From Thiomicrorhabdus sp963677355 (GTDB lineage: Bacteria; Pseudomonadota; Gammaproteobacteria; Thiomicrospirales; Thiomicrospiraceae), in assembly GCA_963677355.2 (NCBI GenBank), contig CAXXXQ010000001.1:310001-374000 (forward strand): a stretch of DNA of 64,000 bases, in the 5' to 3' direction. The notes beneath the pieces are model-generated. The model did not search any database, was not told the DNA's origin, and saw only the letters and a program-made list of their open reading frames with translations. Positions 8,967-18,246 of the stretch are shown in pieces. Position numbers and translations under genes: made by a program. Position 1 is the stretch's first letter. Every line of letters starts with the position of its first letter.

Positions 8967-11231
8967 TCAAGCAGTCAGTTTCATAAACACTTGCGGTAGC
9001 AATTCCGGCAACTTATCAACATGGTCAATAACCGTGTATTGATTACCGAAAATATCCGCCACGTACTCATCCGCTTTCGGGTCAACCGTAATGCAGTAAG
9101 AGTAGATGCCTTGGCTCTGCAACTCTTCAACCGCTTTATGGGTATCTTGAATCAGCGTTTGCGGATCTTTAGCATCGATATCCGCCGGTTCACCGTCCGT
9201 CAGAATCAGCATCAACTTCTTCTCCGCCTGTTGAGCTTCCAGATAGTGTGCCGCATGGCGCATAGCAGCTCCCATACGTGTCGAGTAAGAGGCTTCCATA
9301 CCGGCGATACGTGCCTTAACCTCATCACAATAACGTTCAGAGTAGCCTTTAATATGCTGATAACGCACTTCATGGCGAGTATCAGAACAGAAACCGGCAA
9401 TGGCAAACTTATCACCCAACTGTTCAACCGTCCAGGCTGTAATTGCGAGCGCTTCTTCTGAAAGCTCAAGCAATGTCTGACCCGTTTGCTCATTACGTTC
9501 ATTCAGTGATTGCGAGGTATCGACCAACAACATGACTGCAATATTACGACTATCAGTCGTATGACTGTAGTTGATACGCGGATCAGGTGCCTGACCACTC
9601 TTGAAGTCGATAATCGAACGCAGTGCCACATCCAAATCCAGCTCTTCCCCTTCCTCCTGGAAACGGATACGTTTTTTGTTTTGCGGTTTCAGCGCTTCGA
9701 TCATCTTCTTCAGACGATTCGCCAAGTCACTATGTTTGTCCATCAAACGGTCAATCTTAGCGACATCACCGGCTGGATGCAGACGTTCATAAACCGTCGT
9801 CCAATCAGGACGATAGCCTTCCGAGATGTAATCCCACTCGTCATAATGACGCGGAGGCAGACCGCCATCATCGGCGATTTTCGGCTCTTCGTTCTCATAC
9901 TCATTCGGCATGATCTCGTCTGACTCGTCATACTCTTCGTAGTAGAACCAGATATAACGGTTATCGTCACGGTAAGAGACTTCGGTATCGTCAAAGAATA
10001 CACTCGGCTGACTGTCCGAAGACTGCTTGCGTGTCTTCACATAGAAGTCGATACCTAACTCCGCCATATCCGCAGTGGTCGACTCTTCGCCTTTTTCAGC
10101 CATCACCTTATGGAAACGCTCGCGGAAATCTTCCAGCAACGGGTTTTGCGGATCGAAGTTTTCATCCAATAAAGCACGTGACATACGAGTAGCACGGTAG
10201 CGCAGACAGGATTGTTTGCTATCGTCACAAGCGCCTTTTTCAGGATACGGATGTAACGACAAAAACAGCTTTTTCAGACCCGGATAGCGTTGAATCGCCA
10301 AGTGCTCAACACGACAATCCTCAAACACCGAGATAAACAGTTGCATATGCGGGGCATAGTTATCCGCCATTAACTGACCGGACCACTTTTTGTGCGCCAT
10401 CATATGAGCAACCGTAGCACGGTAACGATCCGTTCCCGACACGCCATTTTCAGCATCATACACATCCGGCACGGCAATAATATCTTCATCCAGATAAGGG
10501 ACAGGCTTACGCAATTGGTCAAATGCCGTCGCAAAGGTTTGGAACGGCAACTCACAATCCCACATACACTCTTTGAGCATATCCATGTGGCGCTCTACAT
10601 CTTTAAAGGTGGTTCCTTTACGTTCACGGGTAATGATTGACTTAGCATCATGCGATTCCAGCTTAAAGTAAGCAATCTGCTCGTCCGGTGCATTCAGATA
10701 GTTACGCGCGCCGTAGTCGATAAAGTTACGAATCCCGTTTAGACACAGCTTAGAAATCAGCTGCGGCATCGACTCCATCAGAGAAACCATTCCAGGGCTT
10801 TCATGGATCGAATGATGACCGTGGATAACCGTTTGCGTCTTATCAACATATTCATCGATAATATCGAAATACAACTGCAAATCTTCAATGCGGTCGATAC
10901 GACGACAGACATGACCTAAGGTAGACAAAAAAGGAACCAACGCTTTTTTGTTAGGACTACGCGCCATTAAATAGGCGTAGTCGGCCACCATCTTATTCGT
11001 CCCCTTACCGAAGTGCGAGGCGATATCCGGCATAACTTCCATATAAACCAGAACCGGCTCCACACCTTGCCCGATTTTACAGAGGAAGTTCGCACCTTCT
11101 AAATAAGCCTCAACGCCTTCAGGCGAAAGCTTAGACACGGCATCATTCAGCAGATCCGGAAACAGCTCAATCGCTTTTGGGAACTTACAGGTAAACTTTT
11201 CCTGATATTCAGCAAATAATTCTTCATTCAT
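8967..11231 (-). CDS. cbbO: RubisCO activase accessory protein CbbO (form II set)
   Basis: The 754-residue protein has a long helical N-terminal part and a C-terminal von Willebrand factor A domain with the MIDAS motif DTSQS after VMLLV, followed by the metal-site segments STRMGAAMRH and LTDGEPADID. CbbO works with the hexameric AAA+ ATPase CbbQ: it binds RubisCO through the VWA domain and so targets the motor that removes inhibitory sugar phosphates. The gene follows cbbQ on the same strand, with the large palindrome at 11279-11403 between them. A similar protein is encoded at 19286-21622 with the form I enzyme. Confidence 0.92.
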   Translation of the reverse strand: MNEELFAEYQEKFTCKFPKAIELFPDLLNDAVSKLSPEGVEAYLEGANFLCKIGQGVEPVLVYMEVMPDIASHFGKGTNKMVADYAYLMARSPNKKALVPFLSTLGHVCRRIDRIEDLQLYFDIIDEYVDKTQTVIHGHHSIHESPGMVSLMESMPQLISKLCLNGIRNFIDYGARNYLNAPDEQIAYFKLESHDAKSIITRERKGTTFKDVERHMDMLKECMWDCELPFQTFATAFDQLRKPVPYLDEDIIAVPDVYDAENGVSGTDRYRATVAHMMAHKKWSGQLMADNYAPHMQLFISVFEDCRVEHLAIQRYPGLKKLFLSLHPYPEKGACDDSKQSCLRYRATRMSRALLDENFDPQNPLLEDFRERFHKVMAEKGEESTTADMAELGIDFYVKTRKQSSDSQPSVFFDDTEVSYRDDNRYIWFYYEEYDESDEIMPNEYENEEPKIADDGGLPPRHYDEWDYISEGYRPDWTTVYERLHPAGDVAKIDRLMDKHSDLANRLKKMIEALKPQNKKRIRFQEEGEELDLDVALRSIIDFKSGQAPDPRINYSHTTDSRNIAVMLLVDTSQSLNERNEQTGQTLLELSEEALAITAWTVEQLGDKFAIAGFCSDTRHEVRYQHIKGYSERYCDEVKARIAGMEASYSTRMGAAMRHAAHYLEAQQAEKKLMLILTDGEPADIDAKDPQTLIQDTHKAVEELQSQGIYSYCITVDPKADEYVADIFGNQYTVIDHVDKLPELLPQVFMKLTA

Positions 11232-11278
11232 ACTTAAACTCTCGTTTAATTGAAAAATAAACTCTTAAAACTAAGAGC

Positions 11279-11403
11279 AATCATCATTTTGAGACTGTCG
11301 ATTTTGGATGCTTTGCAAAGCGGGTTGCGGGAGTGTACAAACAGTACACGACCAAAACCAATACAGCACAGCGCCAAAAGCGGCAGAACTCAATTGATGA
11401 TTA
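11279..11403. repeat. Long imperfect palindrome starting at the cbbQ stop codon
   Basis: About 120 bp fold back on themselves. The outer arms are AATCATCATTTTGAG and CTCAATTGATGATT, middle arms follow (CTGTCGATTTTGG with CCAAAAGCGGCAG), and the apex is AGTGTAC-AAACA-GTACAC. One end abuts the cbbQ stop codon (11401-11403). There is no T-run typical of a terminator, and cbbO lies downstream in the same transcript. The shape matches three other palindromes in the window. It may be an mRNA-stabilising or processing structure. Confidence 0.7.
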
Positions 11404-12216
11404 GCCGAAAATCATTTCGATTGCGTTATCTAGGGTCTCACGGATATCTGCATCATCAGTAATCGGACGAACCAACGCCATCTTACAAGCTTCAACAGGC
11501 GTGATACCTTTGTTGATTAGGGTTGCTGCGTAAACCATTAGACGAGTAGAGATACCTTCATCCAGACCGTGACCTTTAAGGTTACGCGCTGTCTCACCGA
11601 TTTGAACCAATTTCTTAGCAGTCGCTTCATCAACACCACCCTCTTTTTGTAGGATGTGCGCTTCAGTTTGCGCATCAGCATAATCAAAATCAAGGGCACA
11701 GAAACGCTGCTTAGTTGACTGCTTAAGGTCTTTCATTAAAGACTGGTAACCCGGGTTATAAGAGATAACCAACTGGAAATCAGGGTGCGCTTTGATTAGC
11801 TCACCTTTTTTATCAAGAGATAGTTCACGACGGTGGTCAGTTAAAGCATGGATAACAACCATAGTATCTTGACGTGCTTCAACGATTTCATCCAGATAAC
11901 AGATCGCGCCGTAACGAGCCGCCATCGTTAGCGGACCGTCAACCCAACGAGTGCCGTTAGCGTCTAGTAGGTAACGTCCAACCAAATCGGCAGCGGTAAT
12001 ATCTTCGTTACAAGAAACTGTAATGATTGGCTTACCCAGTTTCCATGCCATGTGTTCAACAAAACGTGATTTACCGCAACCAGTCGGGCCTTTTACCATA
12101 ACTGGCAAACGTGCATCGTAAGCTGCTTCGTATAGCTCGATTTCATTAGATTGAGCATCATAAAATGGTTCGTTGTCGATTTTGTATTGTGCAATATCCA
12201 TATCTTTCCCCGTCAC
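11401..12216 (-). CDS. cbbQ: RubisCO activase ATPase CbbQ (form II set)
   Basis: This 271-residue MoxR-type AAA+ protein has Walker A GPTGCGKSRF near residue 43, Walker B ICYLDEIVEARQD, and the arginine-containing segment around STKQRFCALDFDYAD. With CbbO it forms the motor that reactivates inhibited RubisCO. It lies between cbbM and cbbO on the same strand. It is clearly similar to the second copy at 18402-19220, the two sharing long identical runs. Confidence 0.95.
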   Translation of the reverse strand: MTGKDMDIAQYKIDNEPFYDAQSNEIELYEAAYDARLPVMVKGPTGCGKSRFVEHMAWKLGKPIITVSCNEDITAADLVGRYLLDANGTRWVDGPLTMAARYGAICYLDEIVEARQDTMVVIHALTDHRRELSLDKKGELIKAHPDFQLVISYNPGYQSLMKDLKQSTKQRFCALDFDYADAQTEAHILQKEGGVDEATAKKLVQIGETARNLKGHGLDEGISTRLMVYAATLINKGITPVEACKMALVRPITDDADIRETLDNAIEMIFG

Positions 12217-12361
12217 AAAGATGGTTTATCTGACCATGTCCAGTCTCTTACCTCAGGACACATAAGTTATTTACGGCTAATTTACCGAGGCTGAAACAAA
12301 CCTTGGCAAATCATCAATAAATAACCTAGTAAAACATTAGGCTTTTAATCTTAATTGAAAA

Positions 12362-12393
12362 AAAACCCCTGCCCGAGAAAGAGCAGGGGTTTT
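12362..12393. terminator. GC-rich hairpin terminator between cbbM and cbbQ
   Basis: AAAACCCCTGC and GCAGGGGTTTT form a perfect stem around a 10-nt loop, flanked by A/T runs on both sides. It lies downstream of cbbM on the minus strand, after the long palindrome. It would be expected to lower transcription of cbbQO relative to cbbM, giving more RubisCO than activase. The rest of the 333-bp gap between 12217 and 12549 holds the palindrome and no gene. Confidence 0.75.
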
Positions 12394-12409
12394 GTAGATA
12401 TTCAATATC

Positions 12410-12552
12410 TAATAGATAGGCAAAATTGCTTGATTTGCGACGAGGGCAAGGCGGTTAATTGAACCGGAGCGGAGTGTACTTTAGTACATGAGCAACGGAA
12501 GCAATTAATCAACACAGCCATCGCGCTAATCAAGCGGTTTTGGCATCTATTA
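12410..12552. repeat. Long imperfect palindrome including the cbbM stop codon
   Basis: The longest of the four palindromes, about 143 bp. The outer arms TAATAGAT and ATCTATTA include the cbbM TAA stop at 12550-12552 and continue with GGCAAAATTGCTTGATT against AATCAAGCGGTTTTGGC. An inner stem pairs GGTTAATTG with CAATTAATC. The apex is GAGTGTAC-TTTA-GTACATGAG. It is followed on the minus strand by a separate conventional terminator, so its job is probably not simple termination. Confidence 0.7.
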
Positions 12553-13950
12553 CTTGTGAACACCTAGTTTCTCACGCCAGTCTGGGAATAGCTTGTCAGC
12601 ATCACCAGGGAATGATTCGAATGCACGAGCAAACTCTGGGTGCTCTTTCGCGTATTCGATTGGGTCTGCACCAGTTTTCCAGCACTCATATGCTTGACCT
12701 AGTGAAGTACCACCGGCCGCAGGAGAATCGATGTGACCGAATGAACCACCACCACAAGTGTTGATTACGTTACCGTGACCTAGGTTTTCGAAGAAACCAG
12801 GTAGACGTAGCGCGTTCATACCACCAGAGATGATTGGAGTAGTAGGCTTCATGCCGTACCACTTCTGATAGAAGTAGTGACCTTGACACTCGTCACGCTC
12901 AAGCATGTAAGCTAGTACGCGCTCGTCACCGTGACCTTCCATTTTACCGTAACCCATAGTACCAGTGTGGATACCAGAAGCACCCATTAGTCGAGATAGC
13001 TTCATGTAACATAGTGGATCCATACCCATAGGTGACTTATAAGAAGTCAATGCACCGTGACCTGCGCGGTGGAAGTGTAGGTAGGTATCAGGGAAGTTAC
13101 GACGTGCAGTTGTCACACCCGCTGGACCAGTTACGAAACCGTCAACTAGGAAAGCAACGTGTTTTTCGTTACCGTACTTAGCGAATTCGCCTAGGATGTA
13201 CTCACCACGTTTAACCATTTCTTTGTGGAAGTCAGCCGTTACGTTAGCAGAGAAAAGCTTAGCTTCACCAGTTTCTTGCTGTACGCGATCCATAGTCTCT
13301 GCAACCATAGGAATAACAGTTTCCATTGGGCAGAAAGGTTGGTTAGCTTGTGGCTCATCGTTTTTGATGAAGTCACCACCCAACCAGAAATCATAACACG
13401 CCTTAGCGAATGGCTCAGGACGTAGACCTAGCTTAGGCTTGATGATGGTACCAGCGATGTAACCACCGTCAACTTCTGGACGACCTAGAACTTTCCAAAG
13501 GTCAGAAATGTCAGTCGCAGGACCATCGAACTTCTTAACCATTTGCTCTGGAACCAAGAAGTCCAACATACGTAGACCTTCGTGATCACCCATACCTTGG
13601 TTGTTACCTAGGATTAGAGACCACATGTGAGAAACGTTGTAGAAACCATCGATAAGGTTAGGATCGAATAGATCTACTGGGTAAGCGATCTTCATTAGAC
13701 CACCTTTGTCACCAAACGCAGCTTCGTCTACTTCGTATACAAGCGCGTCAACACCACGAGTGAAGTCATCAGTAGTAGATACTTCAACGTTAGTACCAGT
13801 TGAAGATTCAGCAGCAACGTGAGCAGCTACTTCTAGGAAACCGTAACCAGCAGCTGGTTTTAGACGGTATGCAACAAGAAGGTGATTACCATCAGCAATC
13901 AATTTGTCTTCTGAAAGAGTTAAGTCAGCGTAACGATTCGACTGATCCAT
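12550..13950 (-). CDS. cbbM: Form II RubisCO large subunit
   Basis: This 466-residue protein is of form II length and lacks a small-subunit partner. It shows IIKPKLGLRP (active-site lysine loop), GGDFIKNDEP with the lysine that is carbamylated, and SGGMNALRLPGF. It carboxylates ribulose 1,5-bisphosphate and as form II is suited to high CO2 and low O2. It heads the cbbM-cbbQ-cbbO unit and lies downstream of the adjacent cbbR on the same strand. Codon use looks strongly biased, as in a highly expressed gene. Confidence 0.97.
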   Translation of the reverse strand: MDQSNRYADLTLSEDKLIADGNHLLVAYRLKPAAGYGFLEVAAHVAAESSTGTNVEVSTTDDFTRGVDALVYEVDEAAFGDKGGLMKIAYPVDLFDPNLIDGFYNVSHMWSLILGNNQGMGDHEGLRMLDFLVPEQMVKKFDGPATDISDLWKVLGRPEVDGGYIAGTIIKPKLGLRPEPFAKACYDFWLGGDFIKNDEPQANQPFCPMETVIPMVAETMDRVQQETGEAKLFSANVTADFHKEMVKRGEYILGEFAKYGNEKHVAFLVDGFVTGPAGVTTARRNFPDTYLHFHRAGHGALTSYKSPMGMDPLCYMKLSRLMGASGIHTGTMGYGKMEGHGDERVLAYMLERDECQGHYFYQKWYGMKPTTPIISGGMNALRLPGFFENLGHGNVINTCGGGSFGHIDSPAAGGTSLGQAYECWKTGADPIEYAKEHPEFARAFESFPGDADKLFPDWREKLGVHK

Positions 13951-14004
13951 TTTTCTTACCTCAATTTGGGGACTCCTGGAAACATCCGGGTCCTTTCATT
14001 AACA

Positions 14005-14042
14005 GTTAAATCATAATTATTATTTATGAAAAATGATTTAAC
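14005..14042. promoter_or_regulatory. Inverted repeat upstream of cbbM, candidate operator
   Basis: GTTAAATCAT at 14005-14014 is matched by its exact complement ATGATTTAAC at 14033-14042, with an A/T-rich 18-nt spacer, 55 nt upstream of the cbbM start. LysR-type regulators such as CbbR bind dyads in this position. Which regulator binds is not shown by the sequence. Confidence 0.45.
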
Positions 14043-14110
14043 CCCGAAACACGAGAGGTAATTATAAGAATCTAAACGATAAGCACAAATCAATAATTTT
14101 GATTCTATTT

Positions 14111-14126
14111 ATAGATAATAATCTAT
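14111..14126. promoter_or_regulatory. Small A/T-rich palindrome upstream of cbbM
   Basis: ATAGAT-AATA-ATCTAT is a perfect dyad that lies about 160 nt upstream of cbbM and 90 nt downstream of the adjacent cbbR gene. It fits the loose TNA-N7/8-TNA form of CbbR sites. The rest of the 265-bp gap is A/T-rich and holds no gene. Confidence 0.35.
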
Positions 14127-14215
14127 CGCTTTTAACTTTTTGCCCAAGAAAGATTTATAAAAGATTCATAAAACTCAGAAAGGATTTTTAAAAGACGGGA
14201 ATTTTTAAAAAATAT

Positions 14216-15157
14216 TTACAATTCGTTGAAAGCCTGTTCACTCAAGAGAGCACCTTCTTTCTTGAGAAGTTCAATTAATTTTTCAGACGCTATAGACAGT
14301 ACCTTACCTTTCGGATAAGCCAGATACCAGTGCCGATTGATTGGAAAGCCCTTAACATCAAGAATTTTTATTCTACCCTGCTTAATCTCTTCCATGAGCG
14401 TCGGAACAGAGGCCACAGTAATACCTAAATTCTGTAAAAGCCCCAAGCGAATCGCTTCATTGCCGCCAAGCACCATCTTGATTTGTGGATGAAAATCAAA
14501 CTCTTCAAACACTTTTTCAACATGGGAGCGAATTCCCGATCCGGTTTCACGCATTAAAAACGCCTCTTCCGCCAGATCTTGAATACTGAGTTTTTTACCA
14601 ACTAGGTGATGATTGGCACTAGCAACAAAAGCTAGTGGATTAACTGCCAGCTGGGAAGATTCGACATTCAAATCTTCCGGCGGTTGGCCTAACAGATAGA
14701 AATCATCCCGGTTTTTCTGAATACGATTCAGCAAGGTCTCACGGTTGCCCACACGCAGAATCACCGTCACATCAGGGTAGTCCTGAGTAAACTCCTGAAT
14801 CACTTTAGGAACAAAGTATTGAGCCGTAGAAATGACCGCCAGACTGACGCTCCCACCTGAGAACCCCTTGATATGGTTGATTTTTTGTTCGGCAATAGAG
14901 AGTTGGTTAAGAATATTATCGGCAGACTCATACAGCGCCTTACCCGCCTCGGTCAGATACACTTTGCGGCCGATCTGTTCAAACAGAGGAGTTTCCAAAA
15001 CATCCACCAGCTTCTTAACCTGCATGGAGACGGTCGGCTGGGTCAGATGCAACTCTTCCGCCGCTTTGGAAAAACTGTTTAACCGGGCAATACTTTCAAA
15101 AACTTGCAGCTGCCTAAGCGTGGCATTACGGGCCAGCAGAGAGATCTTTTCAGGCAT
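14216..15157 (-). CDS. cbbR: LysR-type regulator CbbR (next to cbbM)
   Basis: This 313-residue LysR protein has an N-terminal winged helix-turn-helix (residues about 9-68, RQLQVFESIARLNSFSKAAEELHLTQPTVSMQVKKL) and a ligand-binding domain with FLMRETGSGIRSHVE. It lies directly upstream of cbbM on the same strand and 13 nt after the other cbbR. By position it probably controls the form II genes. CbbR proteins sense metabolites of carbon fixation; the ligand here is not known. Confidence 0.9.
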   Translation of the reverse strand: MPEKISLLARNATLRQLQVFESIARLNSFSKAAEELHLTQPTVSMQVKKLVDVLETPLFEQIGRKVYLTEAGKALYESADNILNQLSIAEQKINHIKGFSGGSVSLAVISTAQYFVPKVIQEFTQDYPDVTVILRVGNRETLLNRIQKNRDDFYLLGQPPEDLNVESSQLAVNPLAFVASANHHLVGKKLSIQDLAEEAFLMRETGSGIRSHVEKVFEEFDFHPQIKMVLGGNEAIRLGLLQNLGITVASVPTLMEEIKQGRIKILDVKGFPINRHWYLAYPKGKVLSIASEKLIELLKKEGALLSEQAFNEL

Positions 15158-15170
15158 TTTTCACCCACCT

Positions 15171-16097
15171 CTAACGGGTATCAGACATCGCCAATAATTT
15201 ATTGATATCGACCGATTGCAGGAAATCCAAAAACGCTTCTGCAGCCGGTACCATCGACTTTTTACTCATTTTAGCAACATACCAGTCGCGGGTGACAGGA
15301 AAACCTTCCACATCCAACACATCCATATGACGGTAGCGGGTTTCCAAACGTATCGCCTGCTTTGGCAAAACCGAAATACCCAACCCGGCCATTACCGCTT
15401 GCTTGATGCTTTCAGTAGAACCAAGCTCCATATAAGGCTCAATAATAATGCCGTCTTCTTCAAAGCGCTCCATAACGGAGTCACGGATACCTGAACCTTT
15501 TTCACGCATTAAGAAACGTTCATTAGCAAGTTCCGCAAGCGGAATTTTTTTCTCTTTGGAAAGCCGATGTTTAGGCGGTGCCGCGATCACCAACTCATTT
15601 TGGAAAAACGGATAAGCATCCATTTTCAAGTCTTCCGGTACCCGCCCCATAATAGAGAGGTCATACTGGTTTTGCTTCAACTCATCCAGAATACGACGAC
15701 GGTTGATCACCGTAATCATCGGCTTAACGTCCGGGAAACGGTTAAGGAATGCTTTCAAAATATAGGGCATAAAATACTTGGCCGGCGTGACTACAGCGAT
15801 GCGCAGCTCACCGTCCACTTTGGATTGCTGTGACTTAATATGCACATTCAACTCTTGCAACTCGTCAAGGATCTTTTTGCAACTGCCGTACATACGTTCA
15901 CCAGCCGCAGTCAAATACAGCTTCTTACCCACCACTTCCACAAGTTTGACGTCATTATTCTCTTCCAGCCTTTTCACCTGAATGGAAACCGCCGGCTGCG
16001 TCAAGCTTAATTCTTCCGCTGCTTTTGTATAACTTTGCAGTCTGGCAACCGCTTCAAAAACGCGAATTTGCTGAGCCGTAATGTGTAAATTGTGCAT
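15171..16097 (-). CDS. cbbR: LysR-type regulator CbbR (divergent from cbbL)
   Basis: This 308-residue LysR protein has the HTH segment QIRVFEAVARLQSYTKAAEELSLTQPAVSIQVKRL and effector-domain motif FLMREKGSGIRDSVM. It is divergent from cbbL, with a 247-bp control region between them, the usual arrangement for an activator of the form I operon. The downstream second cbbR is 13 nt away and related in sequence, suggesting duplication and division of labour between the two RubisCO sets. Confidence 0.92.
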   Translation of the reverse strand: MHNLHITAQQIRVFEAVARLQSYTKAAEELSLTQPAVSIQVKRLEENNDVKLVEVVGKKLYLTAAGERMYGSCKKILDELQELNVHIKSQQSKVDGELRIAVVTPAKYFMPYILKAFLNRFPDVKPMITVINRRRILDELKQNQYDLSIMGRVPEDLKMDAYPFFQNELVIAAPPKHRLSKEKKIPLAELANERFLMREKGSGIRDSVMERFEEDGIIIEPYMELGSTESIKQAVMAGLGISVLPKQAIRLETRYRHMDVLDVEGFPVTRDWYVAKMSKKSMVPAAEAFLDFLQSVDINKLLAMSDTR

Positions 16098-16185
16098 AAG
16101 AAATACCCATTATTATTTGATATTTACTATAAAGTCCGGAACTTACCCCGTTAATATAGCGATGCGTATCTTAACATCACCATGT

Positions 16186-16201
16186 ATAAACTTTTGTTTA
16201 T
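16186..16201. promoter_or_regulatory. Candidate CbbR operator upstream of cbbL
   Basis: ATAAAC-TTTT-GTTTAT is a perfect palindrome in the cbbR-cbbL intergenic region and fits TNA-N8-TNA. A second A/T-rich half-site (TTATTTGTATAAA) follows directly. It lies about 145 nt before the cbbL start and 90 nt from the cbbR start, as expected for an activator that also represses itself. Confidence 0.5.
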
Positions 16202-16344
16202 TATTTGTATAAAAACCCATGTCTTGTCAAGTTTTGCCGCCGTGCGTAACATGGGCAGCAACTGAAAACGAGGAGTCATTCACTCCAAACATAAATATTC
16301 GATTTTCAGATTAACTAAGTTTTTTTAACCAAAGAGGTAAAAAC

Positions 16345-17763
16345 ATGGCTAAGACTTATAACGCCGGTGTTAAAGAATACCGCGAAACTTATTGGATGCC
16401 AGATTACGAGCCTAAAGACTCAGATTTTCTAGCATGTTTTAAAGTAGTTCCACAGGAAGGTGTTCCTCGTGAAGAGTGTGCTGCTGCGGTAGCTGCTGAA
16501 TCTTCAACAGGTACTTGGACAACTGTATGGACTGACTTGTTGACTGACCTTGACTACTACAAAGGTCGCGCTTATAGAATCGAAGACGTTCCAGGTGACG
16601 ATGCTGCATTCTACGCGTTCATCGCATACCCGCTAGACCTTTTCGAAGAAGGTTCTATCGTATCTGTTATGACTTCTTTGGTTGGTAACGTATTCGGATT
16701 CAAGGCTCTACGTACTTGTCGTCTAGAAGATATCCGTTTCCCGCTAGCGTATGTTACTACTTGTGGTGGTCCCCCACACGGTATCCAGCTTGAGCGTGAC
16801 AAAATGGATAAGTATGGTCGTCCAATGCTAGGTTGTACTATCAAGCCTAAGCTAGGTCTATCTGCTAAGAACTACGGTCGTGCTGTATATGAGTGTCTAC
16901 GTGGTGGTCTTGACTTCACTAAAGATGATGAAAACGTAACTTCTCAGCCATTCATGCGCTGGAGAGATCGTTTCATGTTCTGTCAAGATGCGATCGAAAA
17001 GTCACAAGCAGAAACTGGTGAGCGTAAAGGTCACTACCTAAACGTTACCGCTGCAACTCCTGAAGAGATGTACAAGCGTGCGGAATTCGCTAAAGAAATC
17101 GGTACTCCGATCATCATGCACGACTTCCTAACGGGTGGTTTCACAGCTAACACTGGTCTTGCTAACTACTGTCGTGATAACGGTCTTCTACTTCACATTC
17201 ACCGCGCAATGCACGGTGTAATCGACCGTAACCCAATGCACGGTATCCACTTCCGCGTACTAGCTAAAGCGCTACGTCTATCTGGTGGTGATCACCTTCA
17301 CTCAGGTACGGTTGTAGGTAAGCTTGAGGGTGACCGTGAAGCAACTCTAGGTTGGATCGACATCATGCGTGAAAGCTTCATCCCTGAAGATCGTTCTCGC
17401 GGAATCATGTTCGACCAAGACTTCGGTCACATGCCTGGTGTTATCCCAGTTGCATCTGGTGGTATCCACGTATGGCACATGCCTGCTCTTGTTAACATCT
17501 TCGGTGATGACTCTGTACTACAGTTCGGTGGTGGTACGCTAGGTCACCCATGGGGTAACGCTGCTGGTGCATGCGCTAACCGTGTTGCGCTTGAAGCTTG
17601 TGTACAAGCTCGTAACGAAGGTATCGAAGTTGAGAAAGAAGGTAAAGCCGTTCTTACTAAAGCAGCTGAGAACAGCCCAGAACTTAAGATCGCAATGGAA
17701 ACTTGGAAAGAAATCAAGTTCGAATTCGATACTGTTGACAAGCTAGACGTAGCTCACAAGTAA
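16345..17763 (+). CDS. cbbL: Form I RubisCO large subunit
   Basis: This 472-residue protein has TIKPKLGLSAKNYG, GGLDFTKDDENV with the carbamylated lysine, HRAMHGVIDR, and SGGDHLHSGTVVGKLEGD (loop 6). It carboxylates ribulose 1,5-bisphosphate as an L8S8 enzyme with CbbS. No carboxysome genes are near; linkage to cbbQ/cbbO suggests the non-carboxysomal IAq type. An AAAGAGGT ribosome site precedes the ATG. Codons are strongly biased, as in a highly expressed gene. Confidence 0.97.
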   Translation: MAKTYNAGVKEYRETYWMPDYEPKDSDFLACFKVVPQEGVPREECAAAVAAESSTGTWTTVWTDLLTDLDYYKGRAYRIEDVPGDDAAFYAFIAYPLDLFEEGSIVSVMTSLVGNVFGFKALRTCRLEDIRFPLAYVTTCGGPPHGIQLERDKMDKYGRPMLGCTIKPKLGLSAKNYGRAVYECLRGGLDFTKDDENVTSQPFMRWRDRFMFCQDAIEKSQAETGERKGHYLNVTAATPEEMYKRAEFAKEIGTPIIMHDFLTGGFTANTGLANYCRDNGLLLHIHRAMHGVIDRNPMHGIHFRVLAKALRLSGGDHLHSGTVVGKLEGDREATLGWIDIMRESFIPEDRSRGIMFDQDFGHMPGVIPVASGGIHVWHMPALVNIFGDDSVLQFGGGTLGHPWGNAAGACANRVALEACVQARNEGIEVEKEGKAVLTKAAENSPELKIAMETWKEIKFEFDTVDKLDVAHK

Positions 17764-17785
17764 TTAGAGATTTAGGAGAAATATT

Positions 17786-18139
17786 ATGAGTAATGTACAA
17801 GATTATCCATCTCGTATGTCTGATCCGTTGTCACGTAAGGCTGAGACTTTCTCATACCTTCCTAAGATGACTGATGAGCAGGTAAAAGCTCAGGTTCAAT
17901 ACATCATCGATCAAGGCTGGAACCCAGCTGTTGAGCACGTTGAGCCAGAAAACGCTTTTGACTACTACTGGTACATGTGGAAACTTCCAATGTTCGGTGA
18001 AACTTCTGCAGACGTCGTTCTTGAAGAAGTTAACAACTGTATCGCAGCTAACCCAAACAACCACGTTCGTTTGATTGGTTACGATAACTTTGCACAGTCT
18101 CAAGGTGCAAACATGCTAATCAAGCGTGGTGATGTTTAA
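17786..18139 (+). CDS. cbbS: Form I RubisCO small subunit
   Basis: This 117-residue protein has the small-subunit features: the N-terminal SRKAETFSYLPKMTDEQV, YYWYMWKLPMFGE in the middle and VRLIGYDNFAQSQG near the end. It caps the L8 core of the form I enzyme. It starts 22 nt after cbbL, with a TTTAGGAG ribosome site. Several hairpins lie between it and cbbQ. Confidence 0.96.
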   Translation: MSNVQDYPSRMSDPLSRKAETFSYLPKMTDEQVKAQVQYIIDQGWNPAVEHVEPENAFDYYWYMWKLPMFGETSADVVLEEVNNCIAANPNNHVRLIGYDNFAQSQGANMLIKRGDV

Positions 18140-18163
18140 TCACTAACGTCTAGTTAGCTAAGT

Positions 18164-18191
18164 GGCTACACCACCCAAAATTGGTGTAGCC
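18164..18191 (+). other. Hairpin 1 in the cbbS-cbbQ gap
   Basis: GGCTACACCA and TGGTGTAGCC form a perfect 10-bp stem around an 8-nt loop just downstream of cbbS. It has no T-run, so it is more likely a 3'-end protecting structure than a terminator. It is the first large hairpin of a series of four. Confidence 0.65.
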
Positions 18192-18205
18192 CAACCCAAT
18201 TTGTA

Positions 18206-18244
18206 GAGGTGATGTCGGAATCGACCGATACGCATCTCAACCTC
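18206..18244 (+). other. Hairpin 2 in the cbbS-cbbQ gap
   Basis: Three stacked stems pair in order: GAGGT with ACCTC, GATG with CATC, and TCGG with CCGA, separated by small asymmetric bulges, around the loop AATCGA. This layered structure resembles a folded RNA element more than a terminator. Confidence 0.45.
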
Positions 18245-18246
18245 CT

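Noticed and set aside
9510..9923. Long antisense ORFs inside cbbO and other conserved genes
   Set aside because: They lie opposite well-conserved genes, have no ribosome sites and no family features; they arise from codon bias of the real genes.
11279..12552. Long palindromes as integron attC sites or Rho-independent terminators
   Set aside because: They lack the attC RYYYAAC/GTTRRRY ends and no integron integrase is in the window; they lack a T-run and ordinary terminators follow three of them.
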